This document shows, piece by piece, positions 1-8,457 of a stretch of DNA of 64,000 bases. Made by a program: the position numbers and the translations under genes. Position 1 is the stretch's first letter. Each line of letters begins with the position of its first letter. Source of the stretch: Pseudoalteromonas sp. MMG007 (GTDB taxonomy: Bacteria; Pseudomonadota; Gammaproteobacteria; Enterobacterales; Alteromonadaceae); assembly GCF_018100985.1 (NCBI RefSeq), contig NZ_JAGJEI010000013.1, positions 61,734 to 125,733 on the forward strand. Direction: 5' to 3'. The notes under the pieces are model-generated. The model was given only the letters and a program-made list of their open reading frames with translations, was not told the origin of the DNA and ran no database searches.

Positions 1-234
1 ACCACCGCATGCGAAAACATTAAACACTCATACCCAGGCTTTGCTTACTTAACCCATACAATTGATTTTAAAAACGAAACAAAGTCATTAAAAGTGAAGT
101 GTTATTTTGAAGATGACATGGCATACCACGAGAGCGAAACTCACTTTACTCAGATCATTGATATCATTACAGCAGCGCTTGGCAAAATAAACTTACCTAT
201 AGCGGCTAAGCAAATAGTGTTTTTAGTTGATTAA
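1..234 (+). CDS. hypothetical protein, 5' end outside the window
   Basis: An open frame runs from the first base to a TAA at 232-234, giving the last 77 residues of a protein whose start lies outside. The visible part begins TTACENIKHSY and ends KQIVFLVD. It has no membrane segment and no motif I recognise. It points the same way as the next two genes, about 60 bp upstream of the YwbE-like gene, so cotranscription is possible. Function unknown. Confidence 0.5.
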   Translation, partial: TTACENIKHSYPGFAYLTHTIDFKNETKSLKVKCYFEDDMAYHESETHFTQIIDIITAALGKINLPIAAKQIVFLVD

Positions 235-293
235 CATTGGTTTGCCTTACTATGGGCGCTATAATTGCTAAAACTATTTTTAGGATGTAAACG

Positions 294-485
294 ATGGCTG
301 TTCCTACGCGTTCGCAAATTACACCAGGCACAACAGTAAATATTGTATTAAAAGAAGATCAACGTAGTAACACTTTAACCGAGGGTGTGGTTGAGCGGTT
401 ATTAACTAAATCACCCAATCACCCTCATGGCATAAAAGTACGCCTAGAAGACGGTCAAGTTGGCCGAGTAAAAGAGATTTTATAA
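294..485 (+). CDS. YwbE family protein (DUF2196)
   Basis: This is a complete 63-residue protein beginning MAVPTRSQITPGTTVNIVLK, with the compact, Gly/Val-rich beta layout of the YwbE family (DUF2196): an N-terminal PGT-V-I-LK stretch, a central T-G-V-x-R-L-LT segment, and a C-terminal HPHGIKVRLEDGQVGRV segment. The family has no established biochemical role; its fold suggests a small KOW/SH3-like nucleic-acid binder, which is inference. Its TAA shares one base with the ATG of the following gene, so the two are translationally coupled. Confidence 0.85.
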   Translation: MAVPTRSQITPGTTVNIVLKEDQRSNTLTEGVVERLLTKSPNHPHGIKVRLEDGQVGRVKEIL

Positions 486-1000
486 TGGCAGCATTAACAG
501 AGCAGGCCTTTTGGGATTTAGTAACCGCACCTGACTTAGGGCTTGACCCACAAAGTGTAAGCGAGAATTTAAAAGCTAAACTAAGTGATTTAACTGACGA
601 GCAGCTTATTGCCTTTGACAAATTTTTTGGTATTAACATGCGCAAATGTTTTACCTGGGATTTATTTGGCGCGGCATTTGTAATGGCGGGCTGTAACGAC
701 GAATATGGCTTTAGTGAATTTAGATGCTGGCTTATCTCTCGCGGACAAACAGTATTTAACAATGCTTTAACTAATGCCGACTCATTAGCACAGTGTTCAC
801 CGGTATATTATTTAAACGAGCAACCTTATCCTTATATTGATGAATACGATTTAATTGCGGGTTTACTCTACGAAGAGCGTAACGACGATGAGCTGCCGTT
901 TGTTCCATCAGGTGAGCAACCAGCGGGTAAGCGCTTTAAAGACAAATCAAAATTTTTAAAGCAAAGCTACCCACAGTTATTTCAAAAATATTGGCAGTAA
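485..1000 (+). CDS. DUF4240 domain protein
   Basis: A 171-residue soluble protein. The N-terminal segment with a FWDLV motif and the central region with a GCNDEYGFSEFRCWLISRG stretch resemble DUF4240 proteins, which occur in many bacteria without known function. It has no signal peptide or membrane segment. The C terminus is basic (KRFKDKSKFLKQSYPQLF). The start codon overlaps the previous stop by one base, making a two-gene unit with the YwbE-like gene, and a strong hairpin terminator follows at about 1022-1064. Confidence 0.75.
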   Translation: MAALTEQAFWDLVTAPDLGLDPQSVSENLKAKLSDLTDEQLIAFDKFFGINMRKCFTWDLFGAAFVMAGCNDEYGFSEFRCWLISRGQTVFNNALTNADSLAQCSPVYYLNEQPYPYIDEYDLIAGLLYEERNDDELPFVPSGEQPAGKRFKDKSKFLKQSYPQLFQKYWQ

Positions 1001-1021
1001 ACTCCACTTTACTGTTTTACT

Positions 1022-1064
1022 AAAATCGGTTTATTTAGTGCTTAGATAAACCGATTTGTTTTAT
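1022..1064 (+). terminator. hairpin terminator after the DUF4240 gene
   Basis: Perfect 12-bp arms AAATCGGTTTAT (1023-1034) and ATAAACCGATTT (1046-1057), followed by a T-rich stretch. It lies 22 bp past the stop codon of the upstream gene. Confidence 0.75.
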
Positions 1065-1275
1065 TCCTCGTAAAACATAAGCGTACTACGTTGCAATACT
1101 ATATAGCGCTACTTATCTTCTTTTAGATTAAATCTCTGTTATAGTTATAAAAGTTATACCATTAGCTTAATTAAATGATGTATTTTTAAGCTGGAAAAAC
1201 GTGTTGATAGCTAGGCAAAACTTGCTATTTGGTTGTTCTATACGCTATTTATTATCACGAGGATACACTCACTCA

Positions 1276-1731
1276 ATGAAAACCTTACTACTTGCTTTAG
1301 TTTCTCTTACTTTTATTAGCGCCTCTGTTTTTGCTACGCCAAGTAATAAGAGCCGTTTTATTCCTTTATTAAAAACAAAGCTAGGCAATTATAAGGTGGT
1401 TTCAGCAAGCTCTTCGCTTTGTGTTGATAGTCAATTGAGTTTAATAAACCCTGTGTATCCCGATGCGGGTTTTAAATTAGGTTCGCAAATAGCATTCGAA
1501 AGCCTGCATAACGGCACACGTACAACTAAAAAACCTGACTTTTGCTTTGTAACCAGTTCGTTTAAGTACAAAAGTGATGGTGTAGATAACAGCCTAAGAA
1601 TGAGTCGCTGTGTTGATCCTGTTAACGAAAAAACCATTAGGCAAAGTATAGAATTTGTTGGCAATACCACCGTTAAATACACCCTTGACGATCCTCAAGT
1701 ACAATGCACTTTTGAAAAGCAAGCCGATTAA
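1276..1731 (+). CDS. exported hypothetical protein
   Basis: The start was placed at the ATG at 1276 because it gives a clean signal peptide (MKTLLLALVSLTFISASVFA, cleavage after VFA) and has a GAGGA-like ribosome site upstream. A longer reading from a GTG at 1201 would put 25 unusual residues in front of the signal. The mature part is about 131 residues with four cysteines (SLCVDS, DFCFVT, MSRCVD, VQCTFE), which could form two periplasmic disulfides. I recognise no family. Confidence 0.6.
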   Translation: MKTLLLALVSLTFISASVFATPSNKSRFIPLLKTKLGNYKVVSASSSLCVDSQLSLINPVYPDAGFKLGSQIAFESLHNGTRTTKKPDFCFVTSSFKYKSDGVDNSLRMSRCVDPVNEKTIRQSIEFVGNTTVKYTLDDPQVQCTFEKQAD

Positions 1732-1765
1732 ACACAGCGTTTAATTTACAAAGGCAATAGTGCGC

Positions 1766-3028
1766 TTATTCATAACAGTAAATTTTAGGAATATCGTGCC
1801 AGCGAGTCGTGTACTGGGGCGATAAATAATCGCGGTTCATGTGCCAGCGGTTGTTTAATTTACTGCTAGCAAGGCTTAGCATGCCTTTTCCGTACCGGTT
1901 ATTTATTGTATCTAGGCACTGCATTAATTTTGGGTTATCGGCACTTTGGTTAAATAAATCGCTTTGCTGATACTGCACCGAGGTAAGCTCTAAAGCGCCT
2001 ACGCCACACTTATAAAACCGAACCCCTGGCTGATAAATAGTATTAAACACCTCAGAGACTGCATTTGCCATTACACAGGTATCGTTAGTGGGGGTTGCAA
2101 ACTTATACATAAACGACTTTTTACAATAGCGGTCTTCGTGTTTACCGCTTGCGGCAAATATATAAAGTTGTTTTGTTAGTGAGCGCTGCGCCCGTAATTT
2201 ACTGGCAACCGTAGTAACATGGTTCATAAGGGCGGTTTTTAATGCGCTAGGCTCGTATATTCGCTCACCAAAACTACGAGTAGAATAAATTTCTCGTTTA
2301 TCTTGGCGTACATCGTCCCAGGTTAAACACGCTACACCGTTAAGCTCACTTACTGTACGTTCTACAACCACACTAAACGCACGGCGCATTGTTTTTGGGC
2401 TTTGCTGTGCAAGCTCCCACGCTGTGTTTATGTTCATTATTTTAAGCTTTTTAGCTAGGCGCTTGCCTATACCCCATACATCTTCGCAGCTCATTCTTTG
2501 TAAAATCGCTTGGCGGCTTTGCTCGTTATCTATAACGGCTACACCATCAAACCCGCTTAGCTTTTTAGCTGCGTGGTTAGCCGCTTTGGCAAGGGTAGGC
2601 GTTGGGCCAAAACCTACGCCTACGGGGAGTTTTGCTTCTCGCCATACGGTGCGCCTTATTACATGGCCGTATTCGTGCCAATTTTTAATCACTGGCGTGT
2701 AGCCATTAAAGTGTAAAAACGACTCATCAATACTGTATATGTATTGTGTGTCGCAAAAGCGGCCAATTATGTTCATCATTTTGGCGCTTAAATCGGCATA
2801 CAGCTCGTAATTGCTTGAGCGTACAACCACGTTGTTTTGCTCAAGCAAATGCTTAACTTTAAAGTAAGGGCCAAATTTAGGTATGTTTAACTGCCTAGCA
2901 ATAGGGCACACAGCACATACACAGCCATCGTTATTAGTAAGTACAACAACAGGTTTGGATCGAATGGAAGGGTCGAATACTTTTTCGGCACTTGCATAAA
3001 ATGAAACCGCATCCACTAAGGCGTACAT
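1766..3028 (-). CDS. umuC: Y-family DNA polymerase V catalytic subunit UmuC
   Basis: At 420 residues this is the usual UmuC length. The catalytic metal ligands are visible as D6 in the N-terminal VDAVSFYASAE segment and D101-E102 in YSIDESFLHF. The palm, helix-hairpin-helix (EDVWGIGKRLAKKL, about 182-195) and little-finger regions follow in order. Together with processed UmuD it forms the error-prone polymerase used in SOS lesion bypass. It overlaps the umuD stop by 13 bp, so the two are one operon, and the LexA box upstream of umuD should control both. Chromosomal and plasmid (RumB/MucB-type) versions cannot be told apart here. Confidence 0.95.
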   Translation of the reverse strand: MYALVDAVSFYASAEKVFDPSIRSKPVVVLTNNDGCVCAVCPIARQLNIPKFGPYFKVKHLLEQNNVVVRSSNYELYADLSAKMMNIIGRFCDTQYIYSIDESFLHFNGYTPVIKNWHEYGHVIRRTVWREAKLPVGVGFGPTPTLAKAANHAAKKLSGFDGVAVIDNEQSRQAILQRMSCEDVWGIGKRLAKKLKIMNINTAWELAQQSPKTMRRAFSVVVERTVSELNGVACLTWDDVRQDKREIYSTRSFGERIYEPSALKTALMNHVTTVASKLRAQRSLTKQLYIFAASGKHEDRYCKKSFMYKFATPTNDTCVMANAVSEVFNTIYQPGVRFYKCGVGALELTSVQYQQSDLFNQSADNPKLMQCLDTINNRYGKGMLSLASSKLNNRWHMNRDYLSPQYTTRWHDIPKIYCYE

Positions 3029-3429
3029 TTTAAAAGCTCTGGAGTGTGCCTATGCATGCGTACAGAAAGTGTTACTACGCCCTCTAACTGAAACTCATCG
3101 GCTGGGGTGAGTTGTACCGGCTTATGTAAGGGCGATGCCGACAGCAGCCTTGCATTGGTTTTATCAAGTAACTTACAAACAAACAGGCCATTTAAATTGG
3201 CAACAATAACATCGCCATTATCGGCTTGCTCTGCACGGTCTACTACAAGTAGGTCGCCTTCAAAAATACCGACCTCTTGCATAGAGTTACCCGATGCAAT
3301 GCCAATAAATGTGGCATCTGGGTGTTTTATTAATAGCTCATCAAGAGAAACACCTAGCTCGGTATATTGCGCCGCGGGCGATTCAAACCCACACACACCG
3401 GCTTCTATATAAACGGGAATAACAAACAT
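3016..3429 (-). CDS. umuD: UmuD, LexA-like self-cleaving polymerase V subunit
   Basis: 137 residues, S24 peptidase family. The self-cleavage site is visible as C13-G14 in the AGVCGFESPA segment. The catalytic dyad is S49 (GNSMQEVG) and K86 (FVCKLLDK), 37 residues apart as in E. coli UmuD (S60/K97). The N-terminal arm before the cleavage site is shorter than in E. coli (13 versus 24 residues). RecA-stimulated cleavage is expected to give UmuD', the form that activates UmuC. It is first in the operon and has a strong LexA box about 20 bp upstream of its start. Confidence 0.95.
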   Translation of the reverse strand: MFVIPVYIEAGVCGFESPAAQYTELGVSLDELLIKHPDATFIGIASGNSMQEVGIFEGDLLVVDRAEQADNGDVIVANLNGLFVCKLLDKTNARLLSASPLHKPVQLTPADEFQLEGVVTLSVRMHRHTPELLKCTP

Positions 3430-3449
3430 AACACAACCTAAAACGCATA

Positions 3450-3469
3450 TACTGTATAAGTGTACAGTA
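3450..3469 (-). promoter_or_regulatory. SOS (LexA) box of umuDC
   Basis: TACTGTATAAGTGTACAGTA matches the gammaproteobacterial LexA consensus CTGT-N8-ACAG and lies just upstream of umuD. It is nested in a larger inverted repeat, 3440-3479, whose outer arms are identical for 17 bp (AAAACGCATATACTGTA and its complement). Confidence 0.92.
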
Positions 3470-3509
3470 TATGCGTTTTGTATGAGTTATGCCAAGAAAT
3501 GAAAGACGA

Positions 3510-3929
3510 TCAATCCATGTTTTTGATCATTTGTTGTGCCGTATTTAAAAAGTCTTTGATTTGCTGAGGGTTTAAATTTTTGCACATTTGATCATTTATT
3601 TGCTGCTCAGACGCTAATAACTTATCAAACAATGTATTGCCTTGCTCAGTGAGCGACAAAATAAAACAACGTTTGTCGTGCTCGCTTGCTTGCTTATTAA
3701 TAAGGTTTAACGCAATAAGATCTTTAACTAACCGTGCTATTTGTGCTTTATCGCGCTGTGTTTTAGTCACTATATCGTTAGCTGTGCAGTTACTTGTACC
3801 GGCAATTATATGTATACAGCGTACGTGCATAGCGTTAATACCAAGCTCTCCTGCGTTAATGGCCTCGCGGATTGTTACACGGTAATTTTGCATGAGCTCA
3901 AACAAGGTATTTGATAAAGGCGTGTTCAT
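3510..3929 (-). CDS. MarR family transcriptional regulator
   Basis: 139 residues from the ATG at 3929, beginning MNTPLSNTLFELMQNYR. A longer reading from 4004 exists, but the shorter start leaves two palindromic operator candidates in the intergenic region and gives a normal MarR length. The winged-helix core is visible: TANDIVTKTQRDKAQIARLVKDLIALNLI as helix-turn-helix and recognition helix, then a wing containing DKRCFILSLTEQG. It is divergent from the siderophore-interacting reductase, so it probably represses that gene and itself. The ligand is unknown. Confidence 0.85.
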   Translation of the reverse strand: MNTPLSNTLFELMQNYRVTIREAINAGELGINAMHVRCIHIIAGTSNCTANDIVTKTQRDKAQIARLVKDLIALNLINKQASEHDKRCFILSLTEQGNTLFDKLLASEQQINDQMCKNLNPQQIKDFLNTAQQMIKNMD

Positions 3930-3945
3930 AGGGGTCTCAATATGG

Positions 3946-3987
3946 TTGACAATGTCAATTAGTTTGCTATGGTTGATTTTATCAACC
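3946..3987. promoter_or_regulatory. paired palindromes, likely MarR operators
   Basis: Two inverted repeats lie between the divergent MarR and siderophore-interacting genes. The first is TTGACA-a-TGTCAA at 3946-3958. The second is GGTTGAT-ttt-ATCAACC at 3971-3987. Size and symmetry suit MarR dimers, and the position would let one regulator control both promoters. Binding is inferred from position only. Confidence 0.5.
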
Positions 3988-4054
3988 AATGGGGCGTTGT
4001 GCAATGCTTGCTGTAAAAAGCAGTTAACTATTTTGTTACAAGAGGTGATTTTAA

Positions 4055-4798
4055 ATGGGTAAACAAGTTCGCAAAGCCAAAGTATTAAGCACAGAGCAAA
4101 TTACACCGCACTTACAGCGCATTGTTGTAGGCTCAGACGATTTTGCAGATATAACCTGTGCGTACATTGGTAATTATGTAAAAGTACTTATTCCACAAAA
4201 TGGCGTTGCCGATTTAAATTTAAAAACGGCATGCATGCGCTCATACACAATACAGCATGTAAATGAGCAAAGCGGCGCACTAACGCTTGATTTTGTAATT
4301 AATATGCATCAAGGCCCAGCAACTGATTGGGCTAAAACTGCACAAGTAGGAGATGAGCTAGGTATAGCAGGCCCAGGCCCTAAAAAGCTCGATAACTACC
4401 AGCATTCACATTATGTATTACTTGGCGATTTAACATCGGTAAATGCTATTAAAGGCTATGTAAAAGCGCTCCCTGTATTTTCAAAAGTTGATGCGTTTAT
4501 ACATGCCCCAACAGAGCAAGACATTATTGATTTAGACACCACACGCAACATTAATTGGATAATTACCAATAACGCCAATAAAACAATGCTTAATGCAATT
4601 AAAGCTATTGAGCTAACAGAGCAGCCACCTATTGTGTTTATGGCGCTAGAGGCCGATTTAGTACGTAAAGCTAAAGCCGTGTTTAGTGAGCACTTTAACA
4701 TACCGCGCTGTAATATAGTGTCATCAGGTTATTGGAAAAAAGGCGTTGATTCTGAAGGTTATAAAAAGCAGCGCCAACAAAATGCTGAACTTGCTTGA
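4055..4798 (+). CDS. siderophore-interacting protein (ViuB/SIP family ferric reductase)
   Basis: 247 residues of the SIP family, cytoplasmic flavoproteins that reduce ferric siderophores to release iron. The N-terminal FAD-binding barrel contains the family motif RSYTIQ at residues 62-67, followed by a conserved FVINMHQGPATDWA segment and the GPGPKKL turn. The C-terminal half is the NAD(P)H-binding region, ending in a GYWKKGVDSEGYK motif near the C terminus. It is divergent from a MarR regulator rather than linked to the siderophore operon 39 kb away, though it could serve that ferric siderophore. No Fur box was evident upstream. Confidence 0.9.
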   Translation: MGKQVRKAKVLSTEQITPHLQRIVVGSDDFADITCAYIGNYVKVLIPQNGVADLNLKTACMRSYTIQHVNEQSGALTLDFVINMHQGPATDWAKTAQVGDELGIAGPGPKKLDNYQHSHYVLLGDLTSVNAIKGYVKALPVFSKVDAFIHAPTEQDIIDLDTTRNINWIITNNANKTMLNAIKAIELTEQPPIVFMALEADLVRKAKAVFSEHFNIPRCNIVSSGYWKKGVDSEGYKKQRQQNAELA

Positions 4799-4938
4799 AT
4801 ACCTTAGAGCAAAATAACATATACTTATTTTGCTTTTATGCTTACCCTTAACTTGAATTGATTTAATAGCAGTCCCACTTAAGTGTTTTATGCTGATAAT
4901 GAACCCATTATTAGTATGCATTTTTAGGAGCTGCTATT

Positions 4939-5928
4939 TTGTTATCTTCCATTCCTTTTTCGTTATTAGAGCTTGCCCCCATGATCAAAGGGGAAAGCGT
5001 TTCTCATACGCTCAATAAAACTACCAAATACGCCCAGCGCGCCGACCAGTTAGGCTTTAACCGCTTTTGGCTGGCCGAGCACCATAATATGCCCGGTATA
5101 ATTTGTGCTGCTACTTCAATATTAGTAGGGCATATTGCAGGTAAAACTCAGTGTATTCGTGTTGGCTCTGGCGGAATAATGCTACCAAACCATTCACCAT
5201 TAGTTGTGGCTGAGCAATTTGGTACACTTGAAAGCTTATACCCCGGGCGAATAGATTTAGGCCTTGGCCGCGCACCCGGTAGTGACCCAGTTACCAGCCG
5301 TGCACTTAATAACGATATGAGCCGAGCTGAAAACTTTCCTAGTGAAGTAACAGAGCTACAAACATTATTAGGGCCATACAACGGTACTCACCCAATACGT
5401 GCTATTCCGGGGGAGGGTACAAACGTACCACTTTGGCTATTAGGCTCAAGTTTATTTAGTGCCCAGTTGGCCGCGCAAAAAGGACTACCTTATGTATTTG
5501 CAGGGCACTTTGCACCGCGTTTTGTACATGATGCAATAGCACTGTATAAACGTGAATTTAAAGCCTCAAACGTACTCGATAAACCCTATGTAATGCTTGC
5601 TTTACCGCTGGTGGCAGCAGAAACTGACGAAGAAGCGCAATACCTATCTACCACCTCAAAGCAACGGGTACTTGAACTAATACGTGGTAAAGAGCTGTGG
5701 TTAAAGCCACCGGTAGATACCATGGAAGGTTTATGGAGCGAACAAGAGCGCGCCCATGTAGAAAACTTTTTAAGCTTAAGCGTGGTAGGCGGGCACGTAA
5801 GTATAAAACACAAGCTAGAAATGATAGCTAAAGAGCTTGAAGTGGATGAGTTTATATTTACAAACGACGTATACGATAGTGAAAAACGCCACCGCGCACT
5901 AGAGATTTTAATGGAAATAAAACATTAA
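4939..5928 (+). CDS. LLM class flavin-dependent oxidoreductase
   Basis: 329 residues, luciferase-like monooxygenase family, similar in layout to YhbW-type proteins (MsnO8 subgroup). The start is a TTG at 4939 preceded at 8 bp by an AGGAG ribosome site; translation begins LSSIPFSLLELAPM. Family signatures are RFWLAEHHNMPGI (about 41-53), the GGIMLPNHSPL flavin-proximal segment, and GRIDLGLGRAPGSD. A TIM-barrel FMN- or F420-type reductase is expected; the substrate cannot be told. It stands alone, with no coupled neighbour. Confidence 0.9.
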   Translation: MLSSIPFSLLELAPMIKGESVSHTLNKTTKYAQRADQLGFNRFWLAEHHNMPGIICAATSILVGHIAGKTQCIRVGSGGIMLPNHSPLVVAEQFGTLESLYPGRIDLGLGRAPGSDPVTSRALNNDMSRAENFPSEVTELQTLLGPYNGTHPIRAIPGEGTNVPLWLLGSSLFSAQLAAQKGLPYVFAGHFAPRFVHDAIALYKREFKASNVLDKPYVMLALPLVAAETDEEAQYLSTTSKQRVLELIRGKELWLKPPVDTMEGLWSEQERAHVENFLSLSVVGGHVSIKHKLEMIAKELEVDEFIFTNDVYDSEKRHRALEILMEIKH

Positions 5929-6224
5929 TTGGTTATTTAGTTAAGCAAGCGTACACCCAAGGCTTGTTAGTATGCAGACATCATCAAAAGTTAGTTGTTT
6001 TATACCTATTTTATTAACTTTTAGTGGTGTCTCTATTAAGTTGTTTTCGGTATTTAAATAGTTAGTGTGAAGTGTTGTGCCAATTTTTAGCGGCAACTTT
6101 TGCATTTAATACCGTTCTGTTTTTTCAATCAAACTGATTTAAACAATCAATTTTAAGATATCACTTTAATTTTTTATAATGACCGTATAAACAAAAACAT
6201 CATTAAATTAAAGGCAGGTACACC

Positions 6225-7220
6225 GTGAATTCTCTAAACACCCCATCAGCTAATTCAGTTACTAAACCAGCGCAGCCAAAAGTTGCTCTGATTGCTGAAG
6301 GTGGCGGACAACGAGGGATATTCACAGCTGGTGTACTTGATGCGTGGTTAGAGCAAAACTACGACCCATTTGACTTATTTATTGGCACCTCCGCTGGCTC
6401 GCAAAATTTAACTAGCTACTTAGCTCGCCAAAAAGGTTACGCTAAGCGCTTAATTAGAGGGCTTTCGCGCAATAAACGTTTTTTTCAACTAGGTCGCGGC
6501 TTAATGGGTAAACACATAGTAGATTTAGACTGGTACTTTGATAAAACCACTGAGGTAAACAGAGTACTCGACTTTAAAACAGCTAAAACTAGTTTAGGCG
6601 ATCGTGAGCTTTTAATAACCGCGACTAACGCACGCGACAGAAAAGCCTATTACTTATCACCTACCGGTGAAGGCAAACAATGGCGCGATCTGTTAAAAGC
6701 ATCAAGCGCATTACCGTTTTTATACAAACAAGGCGTTAAACTAACACCGTGGTTAGATACAAAAGCGGCAAACGAAGCACACTTAGCGGCAGAGCAAAGC
6801 GAAGAAGACTTTTACCTCGACGGCGGTTTAGCTGCACCATTACCTGTACGCGAAGCATATAACCGTGGCGCACGTAAGATTGTGGTTATAAGAACGGTAG
6901 ACGCACACTTTCAGGCGCAATCTGCGTGGGTGCAAAAATTAAGAACATTTGCATGTGCATCTGGTTACTGCCCTAAAACACTCGACTACTTAATTCAGCA
7001 TGAGCAAGCGTATTTAGATGAGCTTAACTTTATTGCTAACCCACCAAGTGATGTAGAGATTATACAAATTTTTGCAGACGAAAAGCTGCACAGTAAATTA
7101 TTAGGCAGTTCAAACAACGATTTACGTTTTGATCATAAGCTAGGTGTAAAAGCGGGCAGAGAGTATTTAAAAAGCCAAAACGCACGTATCGTAGATTACG
7201 CACACAGCTACGCAATGTAG
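6225..7220 (+). CDS. patatin-like phospholipase family protein
   Basis: 331 residues from a GTG start. The patatin catalytic elements are all present: the oxyanion loop GGGQRG (about residues 26-31), the nucleophile elbow GTSAG near residue 53, and the catalytic Asp in a DGG motif near residue 198. No signal peptide is visible, so it is predicted to be an intracellular acyl hydrolase similar to E. coli YjjU. A 10-bp hairpin (7202-7226) overlaps the stop codon. A second, unrelated patatin lies at 13.5 kb. Confidence 0.9.
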   Translation: MNSLNTPSANSVTKPAQPKVALIAEGGGQRGIFTAGVLDAWLEQNYDPFDLFIGTSAGSQNLTSYLARQKGYAKRLIRGLSRNKRFFQLGRGLMGKHIVDLDWYFDKTTEVNRVLDFKTAKTSLGDRELLITATNARDRKAYYLSPTGEGKQWRDLLKASSALPFLYKQGVKLTPWLDTKAANEAHLAAEQSEEDFYLDGGLAAPLPVREAYNRGARKIVVIRTVDAHFQAQSAWVQKLRTFACASGYCPKTLDYLIQHEQAYLDELNFIANPPSDVEIIQIFADEKLHSKLLGSSNNDLRFDHKLGVKAGREYLKSQNARIVDYAHSYAM

Positions 7221-7250
7221 CTGTGTAATAACGCTTCCGCAAAACTAAAG

Positions 7251-8108
7251 CTACGTTTTTTTTAAACTTATCGATGGCTTTTTATTGCTAATGGCTGCCC
7301 CTAATAAAATAAGCGCCAAAGCGATAAATACAGACCAACTAAATGGGGCTTGCGAGGCGAATATTAAAATAAAAGTAGAAAGTACCGGCGTTAAAAAACT
7401 TAACGAGGCAAGCACCGAACGGTTACCAAACTTTAAACCGTAATCCCATAAATAAAATGCACCGCCTACTGGGCCTAATCCTAATAAAATAGCGCCTAGC
7501 CATTGTGAAACAGATAAATTTATTACGGTTGTTTCAAAATAAAAATGTGCACAAAGGGCAAGCACGGCCACAATAAACGAAAGCCAGCCTATATCATCTA
7601 TGTGGCTGTTAAATTGCGACATTAAATAAGAATAACTCGACCACAGTACTGCGCAGCAACCTGCAAAAAAATACCCTAAGTAATACTCACTATTTATTGA
7701 TAGCCCACTGCCATCGGTAATTAAACTAAGTGTGCCTAAAAACCCCAATAAGCCACCCAATATAGCTTTAAATTTACTCCCAGGCGTTGCAACAAATACA
7801 CCTAATAATAATGGCCAAAGGTACACAATTAAGCTTACTTCTATTAAAGGGCCGTATTTTAAAGCCATAAAATAACAAAAATGAAAACCAAATAAGCCTG
7901 TAACACCTATTATAATCTGTTTTCTAGAAAGCGTTGGCGGTGTTAATAGTGGCTGTTTTGTTGCTAAGCGTTTAACTAATAAAATAATAAAAGAGATTGC
8001 AAAGCATATAAAAAGTAACTGAAAAGCAGGTAACGCTTTGGTTAAATTACCTAGTAATGCTAAAAGCCCCCACGAAAATATTGCTAAAAAGCCTATGTTT
8101 GTTGCCAT
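7251..8108 (-). CDS. EamA/DMT family transporter
   Basis: 285 residues with about ten hydrophobic segments in two repeated EamA halves, typical of the drug/metabolite transporter superfamily. Visible helices include GFLAIFSWGLLALLGNL at the N terminus and VFIALALILLGAAISN near the C terminus. Substrate unknown; relatives export amino acids or metabolites. It is convergent with the patatin gene. The AraC regulator gene lies about 350 bp behind it on the same strand, separated by a MITE-like repeat. Confidence 0.85.
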   Translation of the reverse strand: MATNIGFLAIFSWGLLALLGNLTKALPAFQLLFICFAISFIILLVKRLATKQPLLTPPTLSRKQIIIGVTGLFGFHFCYFMALKYGPLIEVSLIVYLWPLLLGVFVATPGSKFKAILGGLLGFLGTLSLITDGSGLSINSEYYLGYFFAGCCAVLWSSYSYLMSQFNSHIDDIGWLSFIVAVLALCAHFYFETTVINLSVSQWLGAILLGLGPVGGAFYLWDYGLKFGNRSVLASLSFLTPVLSTFILIFASQAPFSWSVFIALALILLGAAISNKKPSISLKKT

Positions 8109-8238
8109 TAATTACACTCCGTATATACGATTTACTGAGTGTATCAATATGAATCTATAAAAATGTGCTAAAAAGACGGTGTTATTGTTTGCTCTGGCGC
8201 AATTTAATCTAAACGCTGCTTGAGATAAATTTATTATT

Positions 8239-8435
8239 TAATCTGAATTCTGGTTAAGAGATTTAAAAACACTATAAATAATAACGATATTTAAGCCTGT
8301 TTCTCTCTAGCTAGAAATTTTTGGTGAAAACAAGGCGAATTTCCTTGCAATAGCTGGTCTATTGCAAGGAAATTCAACGCAGTTAGCGCTAAAAATAGCT
8401 GCTTGAGATAGATTTATTATCCAGAACTCAGGTTA
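8239..8435 (-). mobile_element. MITE-like repeat, copy 1 (197 bp)
   Basis: This is an inverted copy of the element at 62981-63178. Outer ends TAATCTGAATTCTGG (8239-8253) and CCAGAACTCAGGTTA (8421-8435) are imperfect terminal inverted repeats. Inside is a perfect hairpin: a 17-bp arm at 8337-8353, a 5-base loop, and its complement at 8359-8375. Immediately left, 8215-8240 repeats the element's other end (CTGCTTGAGATAAATTTATT), apparently a remnant of an adjacent copy. There is no coding capacity; it would need a transposase supplied from elsewhere. Confidence 0.75.
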
Positions 8436-8457
8436 TTTAGTGTTCAGGTAATCTATA

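Noticed and set aside
4724..4921. Small gene opposite the end of the siderophore-interacting gene
   Set aside because: Most of it is antisense to a well-supported gene, with no family features or ribosome site.
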